A stretch of 64,000 bases of DNA from Verrucomicrobiota bacterium (GTDB lineage: Bacteria > Verrucomicrobiota > Verrucomicrobiia > Opitutales > UBA953): positions 1 to 64,000 of the forward strand of contig BJHS01000009.1 in the NCBI GenBank assembly GCA_014193315.1, written 5' to 3'. The notes beneath the pieces were generated by a model, which did no database searches, was not told the DNA's origin, and saw only the letters and a list, made by a program, of their open reading frames with translations. This document shows, one piece after another, positions 50,771 to 59,886 of this stretch (position 1 is the first letter of the stretch; each line of letters starts with the position of its first letter). The position numbers and the translations under genes are program-made.

Positions 50771-52852
50771 ATGCCCCGCCTCGTCCTGCTCCTGCTTGCC
50801 GGCCTGCTGACATCACGCGCGGCTGATGTCCGTGACGGACCATTACAAGACCTGCACGGCTATTTTCCCCTGCGGACGGACGCGAGCCCCGAGGTTTTCC
50901 GGGCGATGCGCCTCGATGTCGCGGTCGCCCTCGGCCTGCACCCACTGCCGACGAAAGGGCCGCTCAACGCGGTGATCCATGGACGCATCGACCAAGTCGA
51001 CTACACCATCGATAAGGTCACCTTCGAGAGCGCCCCCGGCTTCTATGTGACGGGGAACCTTTACCGCCCGAAACACCCCACGGGGCGGATCCCGGCGGTG
51101 CTCTTCGCCCACGGCCACTGGAAGGATGCCCGCTTCATCAATCAAGCCCCGGACTACGTCCGCCAAGAGATCGCGACCGGCCAGGAAGTCTTTGTCGAGG
51201 GGGGCAAGAGCCGCTTCCAAGCGATGTGCGTGCAGCTCGCCCGCATGGGCTGCTTGGTCTGGCAGTGGGATAGCCTAAGCGACGCGGACTCCCTGCAATT
51301 CTCGGAGGCGGTGATTCATCGCTTCGCCAAGCAACGGCCCGAGATGAACCGCCCCGCGGACTGGGGGCTCTACAGCCCACAAGCGGAGGCGCACCTCCAA
51401 AGCGTGATGGGGCTGCAGACCTGGAACAACCTGCGCTCGCTCGACTTCGTGCTGAGCCTGCCCGAGGTCGACCCGACGCGCGTGGCCATCACCGGGGCGA
51501 GCGGGGGCGGGACCCAGACGATGATCCTCGCCGCGCTCGACGACCGGATCGCCCTTTCCTTCCCCGCCGTGATGGTCTCCACCGCGATGCAGGGGGGCTG
51601 CACCTGCGAGAACGCCTCCCTGCTGCGCGTCGGCCGGGGCAACATCGACTTCGCCGCGATGTTCGCGCCGAAGCCGCAAGGCCTGACGACAGCGAACGAC
51701 TGGACGAAGGAGATGTCGACCAAGGGCTTCCCGTCACTGCAAGCCTACTACGGACGACTGGGCGCCGGCGACCGCGTCATGCTGCATCGCGACGAGAAGT
51801 CTCCGCACAACTACAACCTCGCCGCCCGGACGGCCTTCTACGGCTGGCTCAACCACCACTTCCACCTCGGTCAGCCCGACCCCATCGTCGAATGCGACTA
51901 CCCCGTGCTGGGCAAGGCCGCCCTGACGGTCTGGGACGCCACCCACCCCGCGCCGCCCGCCGCGGATCCCGACTTTGAGCGGCGATTGCTCCGCTGGTTC
52001 CACACCGACGCGGAGGCCCAGCTCAAGGCCGGCTTCCGGGATGGCTTCAACCCCGAGGTCGCGGCCGGATGGCGCAGCCTACTGCGTGCTGAACCCGCCG
52101 CCACCGGCATTTTGGTCGAACCACTGACGCAGTGGCGGTCGACGCATTTCGAGATCAAGGGCACGCTCCGCAACGCCGCGGGCGAGGAAGTGGCAATCGA
52201 GTGGCTGCACCCGATCAAACCGCGCGGCGCGGCGGCGATCTGGCTGGATACCGCCGGCAAGGCCGGATTGCGCGACGCCGAACGGAAGCTCAAACCAGCC
52301 GTCCAGAAACTCCTCGATGCGGGCGTCACCGTGATCGGGGCCGACCTCTACCAGCAAGGCGGCGCCGGCCTCCGCCAGACGCGTAAGGTCAAGGAGCCCC
52401 GCGAGGCGGCCGCCTACACGTTTGGCTATAACGATTGTCTGGTGGTCCAGCGCGCCCATGACGTGCGGACAATCGTCGCATTCTTCCGCCAAGCCTCCTT
52501 CGGTGCAGGACTACCGACGCTCGGCGGCGGCCTGAAACTGGCCGCCTGGGGGCAGGCGGTGCCGAGCGCGGCGCTCGCGGCACTTGACCTCCGTTCGCTT
52601 CCCTTAGCCCTCGACACCGAAGGCTTCCGCTTCGGGTCGCTGACGGATTTCCGCCATCCCCTGTTCGCGCCCGGGGCCGCGAAATACCTCGATATGCCGG
52701 GCTTACTTTCCTGCCTGCCGCGCGACCAATCCCTCTGGCTCGCCGGCGAAGGCACCCACCCCGACTTGCCGATGGCACGGCCCAACCTCACGACCTTCGA
52801 AGGCACCCCCACTGAACGTGCTGACGCTGCCACGGACTGGTTACTCCGGTAA
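50771..52852 (+). CDS. Secreted alpha/beta hydrolase, acetylxylan-esterase-like
   Basis: The 693-residue protein begins with a signal peptide (MPRLVLLLLAGLLTSRAAD). The hydrolase domain has the nucleophile elbow GASGGG at 242-247 (Ser244), an upstream oxyanion region AVLFAHGHW, and a late His in DEKSPHNYN. A second half (about 430-693) looks like another, partly degenerate alpha/beta region and lacks an obvious nucleophile. It belongs to the large family of secreted esterases annotated as acetylxylan esterases in Verrucomicrobiota. It is divergent from the NIERP gene. Confidence 0.82.
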   Translation: MPRLVLLLLAGLLTSRAADVRDGPLQDLHGYFPLRTDASPEVFRAMRLDVAVALGLHPLPTKGPLNAVIHGRIDQVDYTIDKVTFESAPGFYVTGNLYRPKHPTGRIPAVLFAHGHWKDARFINQAPDYVRQEIATGQEVFVEGGKSRFQAMCVQLARMGCLVWQWDSLSDADSLQFSEAVIHRFAKQRPEMNRPADWGLYSPQAEAHLQSVMGLQTWNNLRSLDFVLSLPEVDPTRVAITGASGGGTQTMILAALDDRIALSFPAVMVSTAMQGGCTCENASLLRVGRGNIDFAAMFAPKPQGLTTANDWTKEMSTKGFPSLQAYYGRLGAGDRVMLHRDEKSPHNYNLAARTAFYGWLNHHFHLGQPDPIVECDYPVLGKAALTVWDATHPAPPAADPDFERRLLRWFHTDAEAQLKAGFRDGFNPEVAAGWRSLLRAEPAATGILVEPLTQWRSTHFEIKGTLRNAAGEEVAIEWLHPIKPRGAAAIWLDTAGKAGLRDAERKLKPAVQKLLDAGVTVIGADLYQQGGAGLRQTRKVKEPREAAAYTFGYNDCLVVQRAHDVRTIVAFFRQASFGAGLPTLGGGLKLAAWGQAVPSAALAALDLRSLPLALDTEGFRFGSLTDFRHPLFAPGAAKYLDMPGLLSCLPRDQSLWLAGEGTHPDLPMARPNLTTFEGTPTERADAATDWLLR

Positions 52853-52913
52853 AGGGTGCCGACCCCGCGCTTTCCCACTTTCCAGCCCCGACGCGGCCCA
52901 CCAGTCTCCCGCC

Positions 52914-53786
52914 ATGCCCACCTTCCCTCTCTCCGGCCTCGCCGACGAAGCGGCCGACGATATCGCCGGGCAGGTCGCCGCGCAACGGGCCTTGGGCTGG
53001 TCGGCGATCGAGCTGCGCCTCCTCGAGGGGCGGCAAATTTGCTCGGCGGCGGTTACCGACGATGAATTCGCCCGGGCGATGGACACGATCGAAAGCGCCG
53101 GCCTCCGGGTCAGCAGTTTCGGCTCGGCCATCGGCAACTGGAGCCGGCCGATCACCGGCGACTTCGCGACCGATCTCGCTGACCTGCGCGTGCTGATCCC
53201 CCGGATGCGCCGCGCGGGCACGCGACTGGTGCGCACGATGGGCTGGATGCAGGCGGGCGTCACGGACCACGCCTGGCGCGACGAAGGCCTGCGCCGCTAC
53301 CGCGAGATGGCGAAGCTGGCCGCGGACGGCGACATCGTCCTGCTTTTCGAGAACTGCGAGGGCTGGGCGGGGGCGACCCCGGCGAACGCCCGCGCCTTCC
53401 TCGAGGAACTCGCTCACCCCCACGTCCGCTACCTCTTCGACATTGGCAACACCGCGTCCTACGGGCAGGACACGCTGGAGTTCTACCGGGCGATTCGTCC
53501 GTACATCGCGTACGTGCACGTGAAAGATTGCCGCCGGGCGCCGGGCGGAGGTAAGAGCGACGCCTTCACCTACCCGGGCCAAGGGGATGCGCACGTGCCC
53601 GAAGTGCTGGCGGACCTGCTCGCGTCCGGCTACACCGCCGGCCTCACGATTGAACCGCACGTCGCCAAGATCGTGCACCTCGGGGCCGGGGCGGCGCAGG
53701 GCAGTCCGGCGGAGCGCTTTCACTCCTACGTCCGCTACGGACGCGAGCTGGAGCAACTACTGGCCAACCTGCCGAAATCGGCATAA
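52914..53786 (+). CDS. Sugar phosphate isomerase/epimerase-like TIM-barrel protein
   Basis: Starting at ATG 52914 gives 290 residues. The xylose-isomerase-like barrel is indicated by ISALADEA-like opening (LSGLADEAADDIAGQV), AIELRLLEG, LFENCEGW (metal-binding Glu), YLFDIGNTASYG (Asp), YVHVKDC (His) and LTIEPHV (Glu near the C-terminus). These four ligands form the divalent metal site. There is no signal peptide, so it acts in the cytoplasm, perhaps on a sugar or inositol released by the secreted enzymes nearby. It lies 61 bp after the esterase. Confidence 0.85.
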   Translation: MPTFPLSGLADEAADDIAGQVAAQRALGWSAIELRLLEGRQICSAAVTDDEFARAMDTIESAGLRVSSFGSAIGNWSRPITGDFATDLADLRVLIPRMRRAGTRLVRTMGWMQAGVTDHAWRDEGLRRYREMAKLAADGDIVLLFENCEGWAGATPANARAFLEELAHPHVRYLFDIGNTASYGQDTLEFYRAIRPYIAYVHVKDCRRAPGGGKSDAFTYPGQGDAHVPEVLADLLASGYTAGLTIEPHVAKIVHLGAGAAQGSPAERFHSYVRYGRELEQLLANLPKSA

Positions 53787-53813
53787 AAAGGCCCCCGGCA
53801 CGGACCGGAGGCC
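53785..53813 (-). terminator. Rho-independent terminator for the 53837 gene
   Basis: Reading the minus strand, GGCCTCCGG pairs with CCGGGGGCC around a six-base loop with one mismatch, followed by CTTTTTA. It lies 24 bp beyond the stop of the minus-strand LamG-like gene and touches the end of the TIM-barrel gene on the other strand. Confidence 0.65.
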
Positions 53814-53836
53814 AGGTCAAGCCCCGCGCGCAACCC

Positions 53837-54625
53837 TTACTTCGCAGGCTCGGCGTTCCAGACCCTGAGGTCGTCGAGGCAACCATCCTTGCCCGCCACG
53901 CCGAACTCGAGGCGCGACTTGGTCGCATGGGCGATTCCGGAGGACTTCAGGTAGGCGACTGGCTGGCCGTCAACGGTCATGCGCATTTCCTCGCCCACGG
54001 TCTCGACGACCACGGCGAGCCACTTGCCCTCGGCGAGGTCACCCTTCACCGGGAAAGTCGCCTGGCGACCGACGAGCAGCTTGGCGACCTCGGCCTTCTT
54101 CGCCGGGTCGGACTTCATGGCGTGGATGTCATTACGCATGTTGCCGTCCTTCTCGTCGATGATGGTCGCGGAGAAGGTCTTGTCCTTCGGGTTGAAGCGC
54201 AGCTGGGCGCGGCAGATATGACCATAGTGGCAACCGGTGTACTTGCGGTCGTCGAACTCGACGTCGATCATCGTGGCGCCGTCGAAGCGGACCTTGCACT
54301 CGACGATACTGTCCTTGGTCGGCACCTCGAGACCGTGCACCGCGGCGTGGGCGGTGACCGCCGGCTTGCCGTCGGCGGCCGGGATGGCCTTATCGCGGGT
54401 CTGGGTACCCTTCAGCACGCCTTGAGCCACGGCGAAGGTCGGCACGACCTTGACCCAGCGCTTATCAGACTCGGCACCTTCGAAGTTATCCTCGAAGAGG
54501 AGCTCCTTCTTCTTGGCGATCGCCGACTCCGCAGCGACCGGGAGCTTGGGCGCGGCGGGGGCGGCCTTGGGGGCGTCGGCGGCACAGAGGCCGGCGACCA
54601 GGAGGAGGGGAAGCAGGGAACGCAT
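53837..54625 (-). CDS. Secreted DUF1080/LamG-like protein
   Basis: The 262-residue protein starts with a signal peptide (MRSLLPLLLVAGLCAADA) and an Ala/Pro/Lys linker. The rest is a beta-rich jelly-roll of the concanavalin type (LLFEDNFEGAESDKRWVKV, HGLEVPTKDSIVECKVRF, KWLAVVVETVGEEMRMTVDG, DDLRVWNA). Members of this broad group (DUF1080 and relatives) bind or cleave carbohydrates. A catalytic residue cannot be assigned. It is monocistronic, with its own terminator. Confidence 0.7.
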   Translation of the reverse strand: MRSLLPLLLVAGLCAADAPKAAPAAPKLPVAAESAIAKKKELLFEDNFEGAESDKRWVKVVPTFAVAQGVLKGTQTRDKAIPAADGKPAVTAHAAVHGLEVPTKDSIVECKVRFDGATMIDVEFDDRKYTGCHYGHICRAQLRFNPKDKTFSATIIDEKDGNMRNDIHAMKSDPAKKAEVAKLLVGRQATFPVKGDLAEGKWLAVVVETVGEEMRMTVDGQPVAYLKSSGIAHATKSRLEFGVAGKDGCLDDLRVWNAEPAK

Positions 54626-54663
54626 GGGAGGAATCCTGCCTGCATAGCGGGAAATCCGGCTGA

Positions 54664-54835
54664 TGGGAAGCAGAGAGAACAGAGTATGGAGTTCAAAAGG
54701 AAACCCGATACCATCAAAGAGCGCGGCACACCTCTGTACTCTGTACTCTGTACTCTGTACTCTGTACTCTGTACTCTGTACTCTGTACTCTTTTCCTGTC
54801 CCTGTCCCTAGTCCTGACCCTAGCCCTTATTCAGC
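54664..54835. repeat. Intergenic repeat element with eight CTCTGTA heptamers (copy D)
   Basis: Eight exact tandem copies of CTCTGTA run from 54732 to 54787, followed by a CCCTGTCCCTAGTCCTGACC-like tract. Upstream, ACAGAGTATGGAG (about 54677) is complementary to the heptamers, so the region can fold back. It lies between the start of the DUF1080-like gene and the stop of the RhlE gene. The C-rich tail resembles the other intergenic elements in the window only loosely. Confidence 0.8.
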
Positions 54836-54838
54836 CAA

Positions 54839-56173
<1,335 letters not shown>

Positions 56174-56332
56174 TGCCTCAAAGTGAGTGGGTGAAATGAA
56201 AAGGGCGAGAATAATGGGCGTGGCTTCTTTAAGGCGGTTTTGCGGACTTTTCGCCCCGCCAAGCGAGCAAGATACCGAGGGCTCGCCTTGCCCTCCACCC
56301 TTCCCTCCTTTATGCTATGCGAACCCTTCCCC

Positions 56333-57931
56333 ATGACCCAAAAGAAAACCGAAGCCTGGAGCTCGAAAATCGGCGTCATCATGGCCGTGGCCGGCAGCGC
56401 CGTCGGCCTCGGCAACTTCTTGCGCTTCCCGGGCCTCGTGGCCGACCGCGAGACGGGCGGCGGCGCCTTCCTGATCGCCTACTTCATCTCGCTCCTGGTC
56501 GTGGGTCTGCCGATCTGCTGGGTCGAATGGACCCTCGGTCGTTTCGGCGGCACGCAAGGCTACAACTCCTCCCCGGGGATCTTCCATGCCATCATCCGTA
56601 AGCCCTGGGGCAAATACATCGGCCTCCTCGGGTTCATCATCCCCGTCGGCGTCTACTTCTATTATGTCGTCATCGAGTCGTGGTGCCTCGGCTACGCTTG
56701 GCACAGCTTCACGGGCGGCCTTGACCTCGGCAAGGACCCGACCACCTACGCGCGCTTCTTCAGCGCCTTCACCGGGCAGGCTGTCGACGGCTCGATTCTC
56801 GGCTTCCCCGGCCCCTTCCTCTTCTTTGTCGGCGTCTTCATCCTCAACTTCGTCATCATCTACCGCGGCCTCTCCAAGGGCATAGAGTTCATCTGCAACT
56901 GGGGCATGCCCCTCCTCATCGTCATCGCGCTGGCCCTGCTCGTCCGCGTCATGACCCTCGGCACCCCCGACCCGACAAAGCCCGAGCTCAGCGTCTGGAA
57001 TGGCCTCGGCTACATGTGGAACCCGCACGACATCGCCAAGGGTCTCTCCAATCCCGCCGTCTGGCTCAAGGCCGCCTCGCAGATCTTCTTCACCCTGTCG
57101 GTCGGCTTCGGCGTCATCATCACCTACGCGAGCTACCTCAAGAAGAAGGATGACGTGGTGCTCAGCGGGCTGACCGCGACGGCGGCCAACGAATTCTGCG
57201 AGGTCGGCCTAGGCGGCTTGATCACCGTTCCGGCCGCCTTTGCCTTCCTCGGCGCCTCGGCCGTCGCCGGCGGCACCTTCGCCCTCGGCTTCAACGTTCT
57301 CCCGCAGGTCTTCGCCGGCATGCCCTACGGCCACCTGTTTGGCGGCCTCTTCTTCACCCTGCTCTTCATCGCAGCCATCACCTCATCGCTCTCGATGCTG
57401 CAGCCGGGGATCGCCTTCCTCGAAGAAGGCCTGGGGCTCGACCGCCGGGGCTCGGTCGCGCTGCTCGGCCTCGTCACCGCCGTCGGTTGCACGCTGGTCG
57501 TCTGGTTCAGCGAAGGCCTCAAGGCCCTCGCGACCGTGGACTTCTGGATCGGCGACATCGGCATCTTCCTGCAGGGAACAATCTTGATCTACGTGTTCAA
57601 CTTGGTCTTCGGCACGGAACGCGGCTGGACCGAGGCCCACCATGGCGCGGACTTGCGCATCCCTCGGGTCTTCAAGTTCGTCATTCGCTGGGTGTCGCCG
57701 GCCTTCCTGACCGCCATTTTTGTGATGTTCGTTCTGAAGAATGTCGCGGGGTGGAACCTCTCCTTCACCAAGGCGGAGTTCCTGCCCACCGAGCCGATCC
57801 TGGACCTCGTCGGCGGCCCGGGTCACCCCGCGAGCGGCGTCGCCCGCCTGACGGTCTTCTTCCTTGTCCTCTTCGTCGGCTTCACGGCGCTGCTGATTCG
57901 CCGCGCCGGCCAACGCTGGAAAGCCCGCTAA
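56333..57931 (+). CDS. Sodium-dependent transporter, NSS (SNF) family
   Basis: Starting at ATG 56333 gives 532 residues. The Na+/substrate-binding signature VGLGNFLRFPGLV is at about residues 24-36 in helix 1, followed by GGGAFLIAYF in helix 2. About 12 hydrophobic segments are present, as in MhsT/TnaT-type amino acid symporters. It carries an amino acid with Na+ across the inner membrane; which one is not evident. The next gene encodes a 51-residue membrane peptide, an arrangement seen with the MetP/MetS pair of Corynebacterium. Confidence 0.92.
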   Translation: MTQKKTEAWSSKIGVIMAVAGSAVGLGNFLRFPGLVADRETGGGAFLIAYFISLLVVGLPICWVEWTLGRFGGTQGYNSSPGIFHAIIRKPWGKYIGLLGFIIPVGVYFYYVVIESWCLGYAWHSFTGGLDLGKDPTTYARFFSAFTGQAVDGSILGFPGPFLFFVGVFILNFVIIYRGLSKGIEFICNWGMPLLIVIALALLVRVMTLGTPDPTKPELSVWNGLGYMWNPHDIAKGLSNPAVWLKAASQIFFTLSVGFGVIITYASYLKKKDDVVLSGLTATAANEFCEVGLGGLITVPAAFAFLGASAVAGGTFALGFNVLPQVFAGMPYGHLFGGLFFTLLFIAAITSSLSMLQPGIAFLEEGLGLDRRGSVALLGLVTAVGCTLVVWFSEGLKALATVDFWIGDIGIFLQGTILIYVFNLVFGTERGWTEAHHGADLRIPRVFKFVIRWVSPAFLTAIFVMFVLKNVAGWNLSFTKAEFLPTEPILDLVGGPGHPASGVARLTVFFLVLFVGFTALLIRRAGQRWKAR

Positions 57932-57949
57932 CCCTCCGCCCTCAAGACC

Positions 57950-58105
57950 ATGACTACCGCTGGACTCCTCTTCATGCTCATCTCGGTGGGCGCCGTGACC
58001 GGACTCTTCGTCTGGTGCCTGATCAAGGTGCTCAGGGGCAAGAAAGACCCCGACCACCTCGCCCACGTCGAGCCGATCGAGACCAAGGACCTGGAAAAAC
58101 GCTGA
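57950..58105 (+). CDS. Small membrane partner of the NSS symporter (MetS-like)
   Basis: This 51-residue ORF begins 18 bp after the symporter stop. It reads MTTAGLLFMLISVGAVTGLF, then VWCLIKVLRGKK, then an acidic tail ending DLEKR. One N-terminal hydrophobic helix (about 5-27) followed by a charged tail is the form of the small subunits that accompany NSS transporters (MetS in Corynebacterium is the characterised case). The position, spacing and topology support a real gene; sequence identity to MetS was not testable. Confidence 0.75.
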   Translation: MTTAGLLFMLISVGAVTGLFVWCLIKVLRGKKDPDHLAHVEPIETKDLEKR

Positions 58106-58112
58106 GGCCGCC

Positions 58113-59732
58113 TCACTTCGCCGCCGCGGTCGGCGCCAACTCCTGACGGGTCGCGATCGGCACATACCCGATCTCCAACCCGCGGGGCGGCACCACCACT
58201 TGAGCGGGATCTAGGTCGGCGAGCTTGCCGACCGTCGGAGGCGCGAGGTAGTCGCGCTCCTTCGTCCAGGCGCGGTGGAGCTTCTCGACCTTGACCTGCA
58301 TGGCCTCGCGCTCGGCCTTGGTCAGTTCGGCGTTCAGCAAGGCCGGCTGGTCGGCGAAGCGATACCAGTAGTAGGTGACGACGCTGCCATCGCCCAGCAA
58401 TGCTTGAAACGGGCCGGCCTTGGGGCCCGGCGTCTTCCAAGTAGTCTGGGCGCCTTCCGGTGTGTCGTACGGCGATTGCGGCTTCTCCTTCGGACGGGGG
58501 AAAGTCCGCGCCTGCAAGCCAGTCTCCGCGGGAACTTCCGTCGGCTTCACGGGCAACCACTGGGTCTTCTTCGGGTCCTCATTGAGCCGGAAGTATTCGG
58601 GCAACATCACCTGCTTGCCCTGCGGGGAGGTCGAACGGACGACCATCTGGTCGTTCCACTTGTAGCCATAGGTCGTCGGCTCGGGCGAGAACGGCGTGCC
58701 GAAGGACTTCCAGTCGATGTTGGTCTTCTTCTCCTTCGGCGTGCCTTCGGCGTAAAGCCGCCAGGTCGAGCCACCGCCATTCTTGAAAGGCTGGAGGTAG
58801 GCACCCTTGGGGTTGATCGCGCCACTGACCGGGGCGCCACCCTCGAACCATGCCTTCACCCCGTCATACAAGGCCGAGCGGTCGTAGGACGTCAGTCGGT
58901 GCATGGTCACCGTGTAGCCCTCGGGCCCGACCGGGAAGACCGTCGGCGCCACCCGCGCGAACGTCTTGCCCGTCGCATCCTGAGCCACCGCGGCCGGGAC
59001 ATACTGCGTTTCCATCTGGAAAGCCTTGTTGGGGTCCGATGGGCGCGTGTCGAGGAGCTGTCCGGCATAGGCGGGATTCACCTCGACGGAGTGCGCCCAG
59101 AAATAGGGGGTGAAGAAGCAGACCGGCCCCTTGAAATTACCAGTATTCAAAAAGAGCGTCCAACAGTTGTCGCCCATCGGGGCCTTCGCCGTCGTGGTCT
59201 TGGCCTGCGCGAGCGGCAGCGGCAAGTAACCATACCCGAACAAACCGCCGTGCGTGCCCTGCTTCACGTTCAGGCCATCGATGGGGAAGAGCAGCCACGG
59301 GCTCAACTGCGCGACGCCGTACAAGCCTTGCGGTTTCTCCCAGTTGCCGCGGCCATGCGCGGGGCCGTTGGCGATGTCCTTGAAGTTCGCTCCCACGCCG
59401 CCCATGATGAACTTCGGCGTCTCGGTCGGGAAACGCGTGTCGCGCCACCAGCCCAGCCCGCCCTCGATGTCGGAGTAGAGATCTTTCGGTTTCTCGCCGT
59501 CGTGTTGCGCGAACATCCACGTGCCGAAGAGGCCCGTCTGAAATCGATGCCCCGGGTACTGCGTCAGCAAGGGCCAGGCCGCGGCGTAGACGGAGAAGCC
59601 CGCGTTGTACTTCGCGGGCACCCGGTCGACGGGTACGAGCATGTAGCCCGCCATCTCGGCCTTGCCGGGTTCGGCGGCGGGCAGGACCGCGGGAAGCAGG
59701 GCGGAGGCGAGGAGCAGGCAAGTCAGGGGCAT
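58113..59732 (-). CDS. Large secreted protein of unknown function
   Basis: The 539-residue protein starts with a signal peptide (MPLTCLLLASALLPAVLPAA). The sequence is rich in aromatic residues and Gly, beta-rich in character (GGLGWWRDTRFPTETPKFIM, NTGNFKGPVCFFTPYFWAHS, YLQPFKNGGGSTWRLYAEG), with no cysteine pattern or catalytic motif I recognise. The C-terminal ~60 residues are more helical and charged. It converges with the MetS-like gene, 7 bp apart. It may belong to a lineage-restricted family of surface or glycan-related proteins. Confidence 0.65.
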   Translation of the reverse strand: MPLTCLLLASALLPAVLPAAEPGKAEMAGYMLVPVDRVPAKYNAGFSVYAAAWPLLTQYPGHRFQTGLFGTWMFAQHDGEKPKDLYSDIEGGLGWWRDTRFPTETPKFIMGGVGANFKDIANGPAHGRGNWEKPQGLYGVAQLSPWLLFPIDGLNVKQGTHGGLFGYGYLPLPLAQAKTTTAKAPMGDNCWTLFLNTGNFKGPVCFFTPYFWAHSVEVNPAYAGQLLDTRPSDPNKAFQMETQYVPAAVAQDATGKTFARVAPTVFPVGPEGYTVTMHRLTSYDRSALYDGVKAWFEGGAPVSGAINPKGAYLQPFKNGGGSTWRLYAEGTPKEKKTNIDWKSFGTPFSPEPTTYGYKWNDQMVVRSTSPQGKQVMLPEYFRLNEDPKKTQWLPVKPTEVPAETGLQARTFPRPKEKPQSPYDTPEGAQTTWKTPGPKAGPFQALLGDGSVVTYYWYRFADQPALLNAELTKAEREAMQVKVEKLHRAWTKERDYLAPPTVGKLADLDPAQVVVPPRGLEIGYVPIATRQELAPTAAAK

Positions 59733-59848
59733 CCCCCACTCCTACCCGCTCGCCGTCGACGTGCTAACCCAAACTCGGTTCGGCCACCTTTTAATGGCGG
59801 ACCGCCCCGCTCCCGCCCTTATTTGTCCTTGTTTCAGGGGGGTATTTA

Positions 59849-59864
59849 GGGGTAACCATACCCC
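59849..59864 (+). promoter_or_regulatory. Short hairpin in the aspS leader
   Basis: GGGGTA (59849-59854) pairs with TACCCC (59859-59864) around an ACCA loop, 22 bp before the aspS start codon. Another GGGGTA just upstream could pair with the same partner. It could affect translation initiation; no known leader family (such as a T-box) is recognised. Confidence 0.3.
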
Positions 59865-59886
59865 TCGATTCCGTCGACCTGCCCCC

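Noticed and set aside
54732-54787. CRISPR array
   Set aside because: The repeats are 7 bp with no spacers, so this is a simple tandem array.
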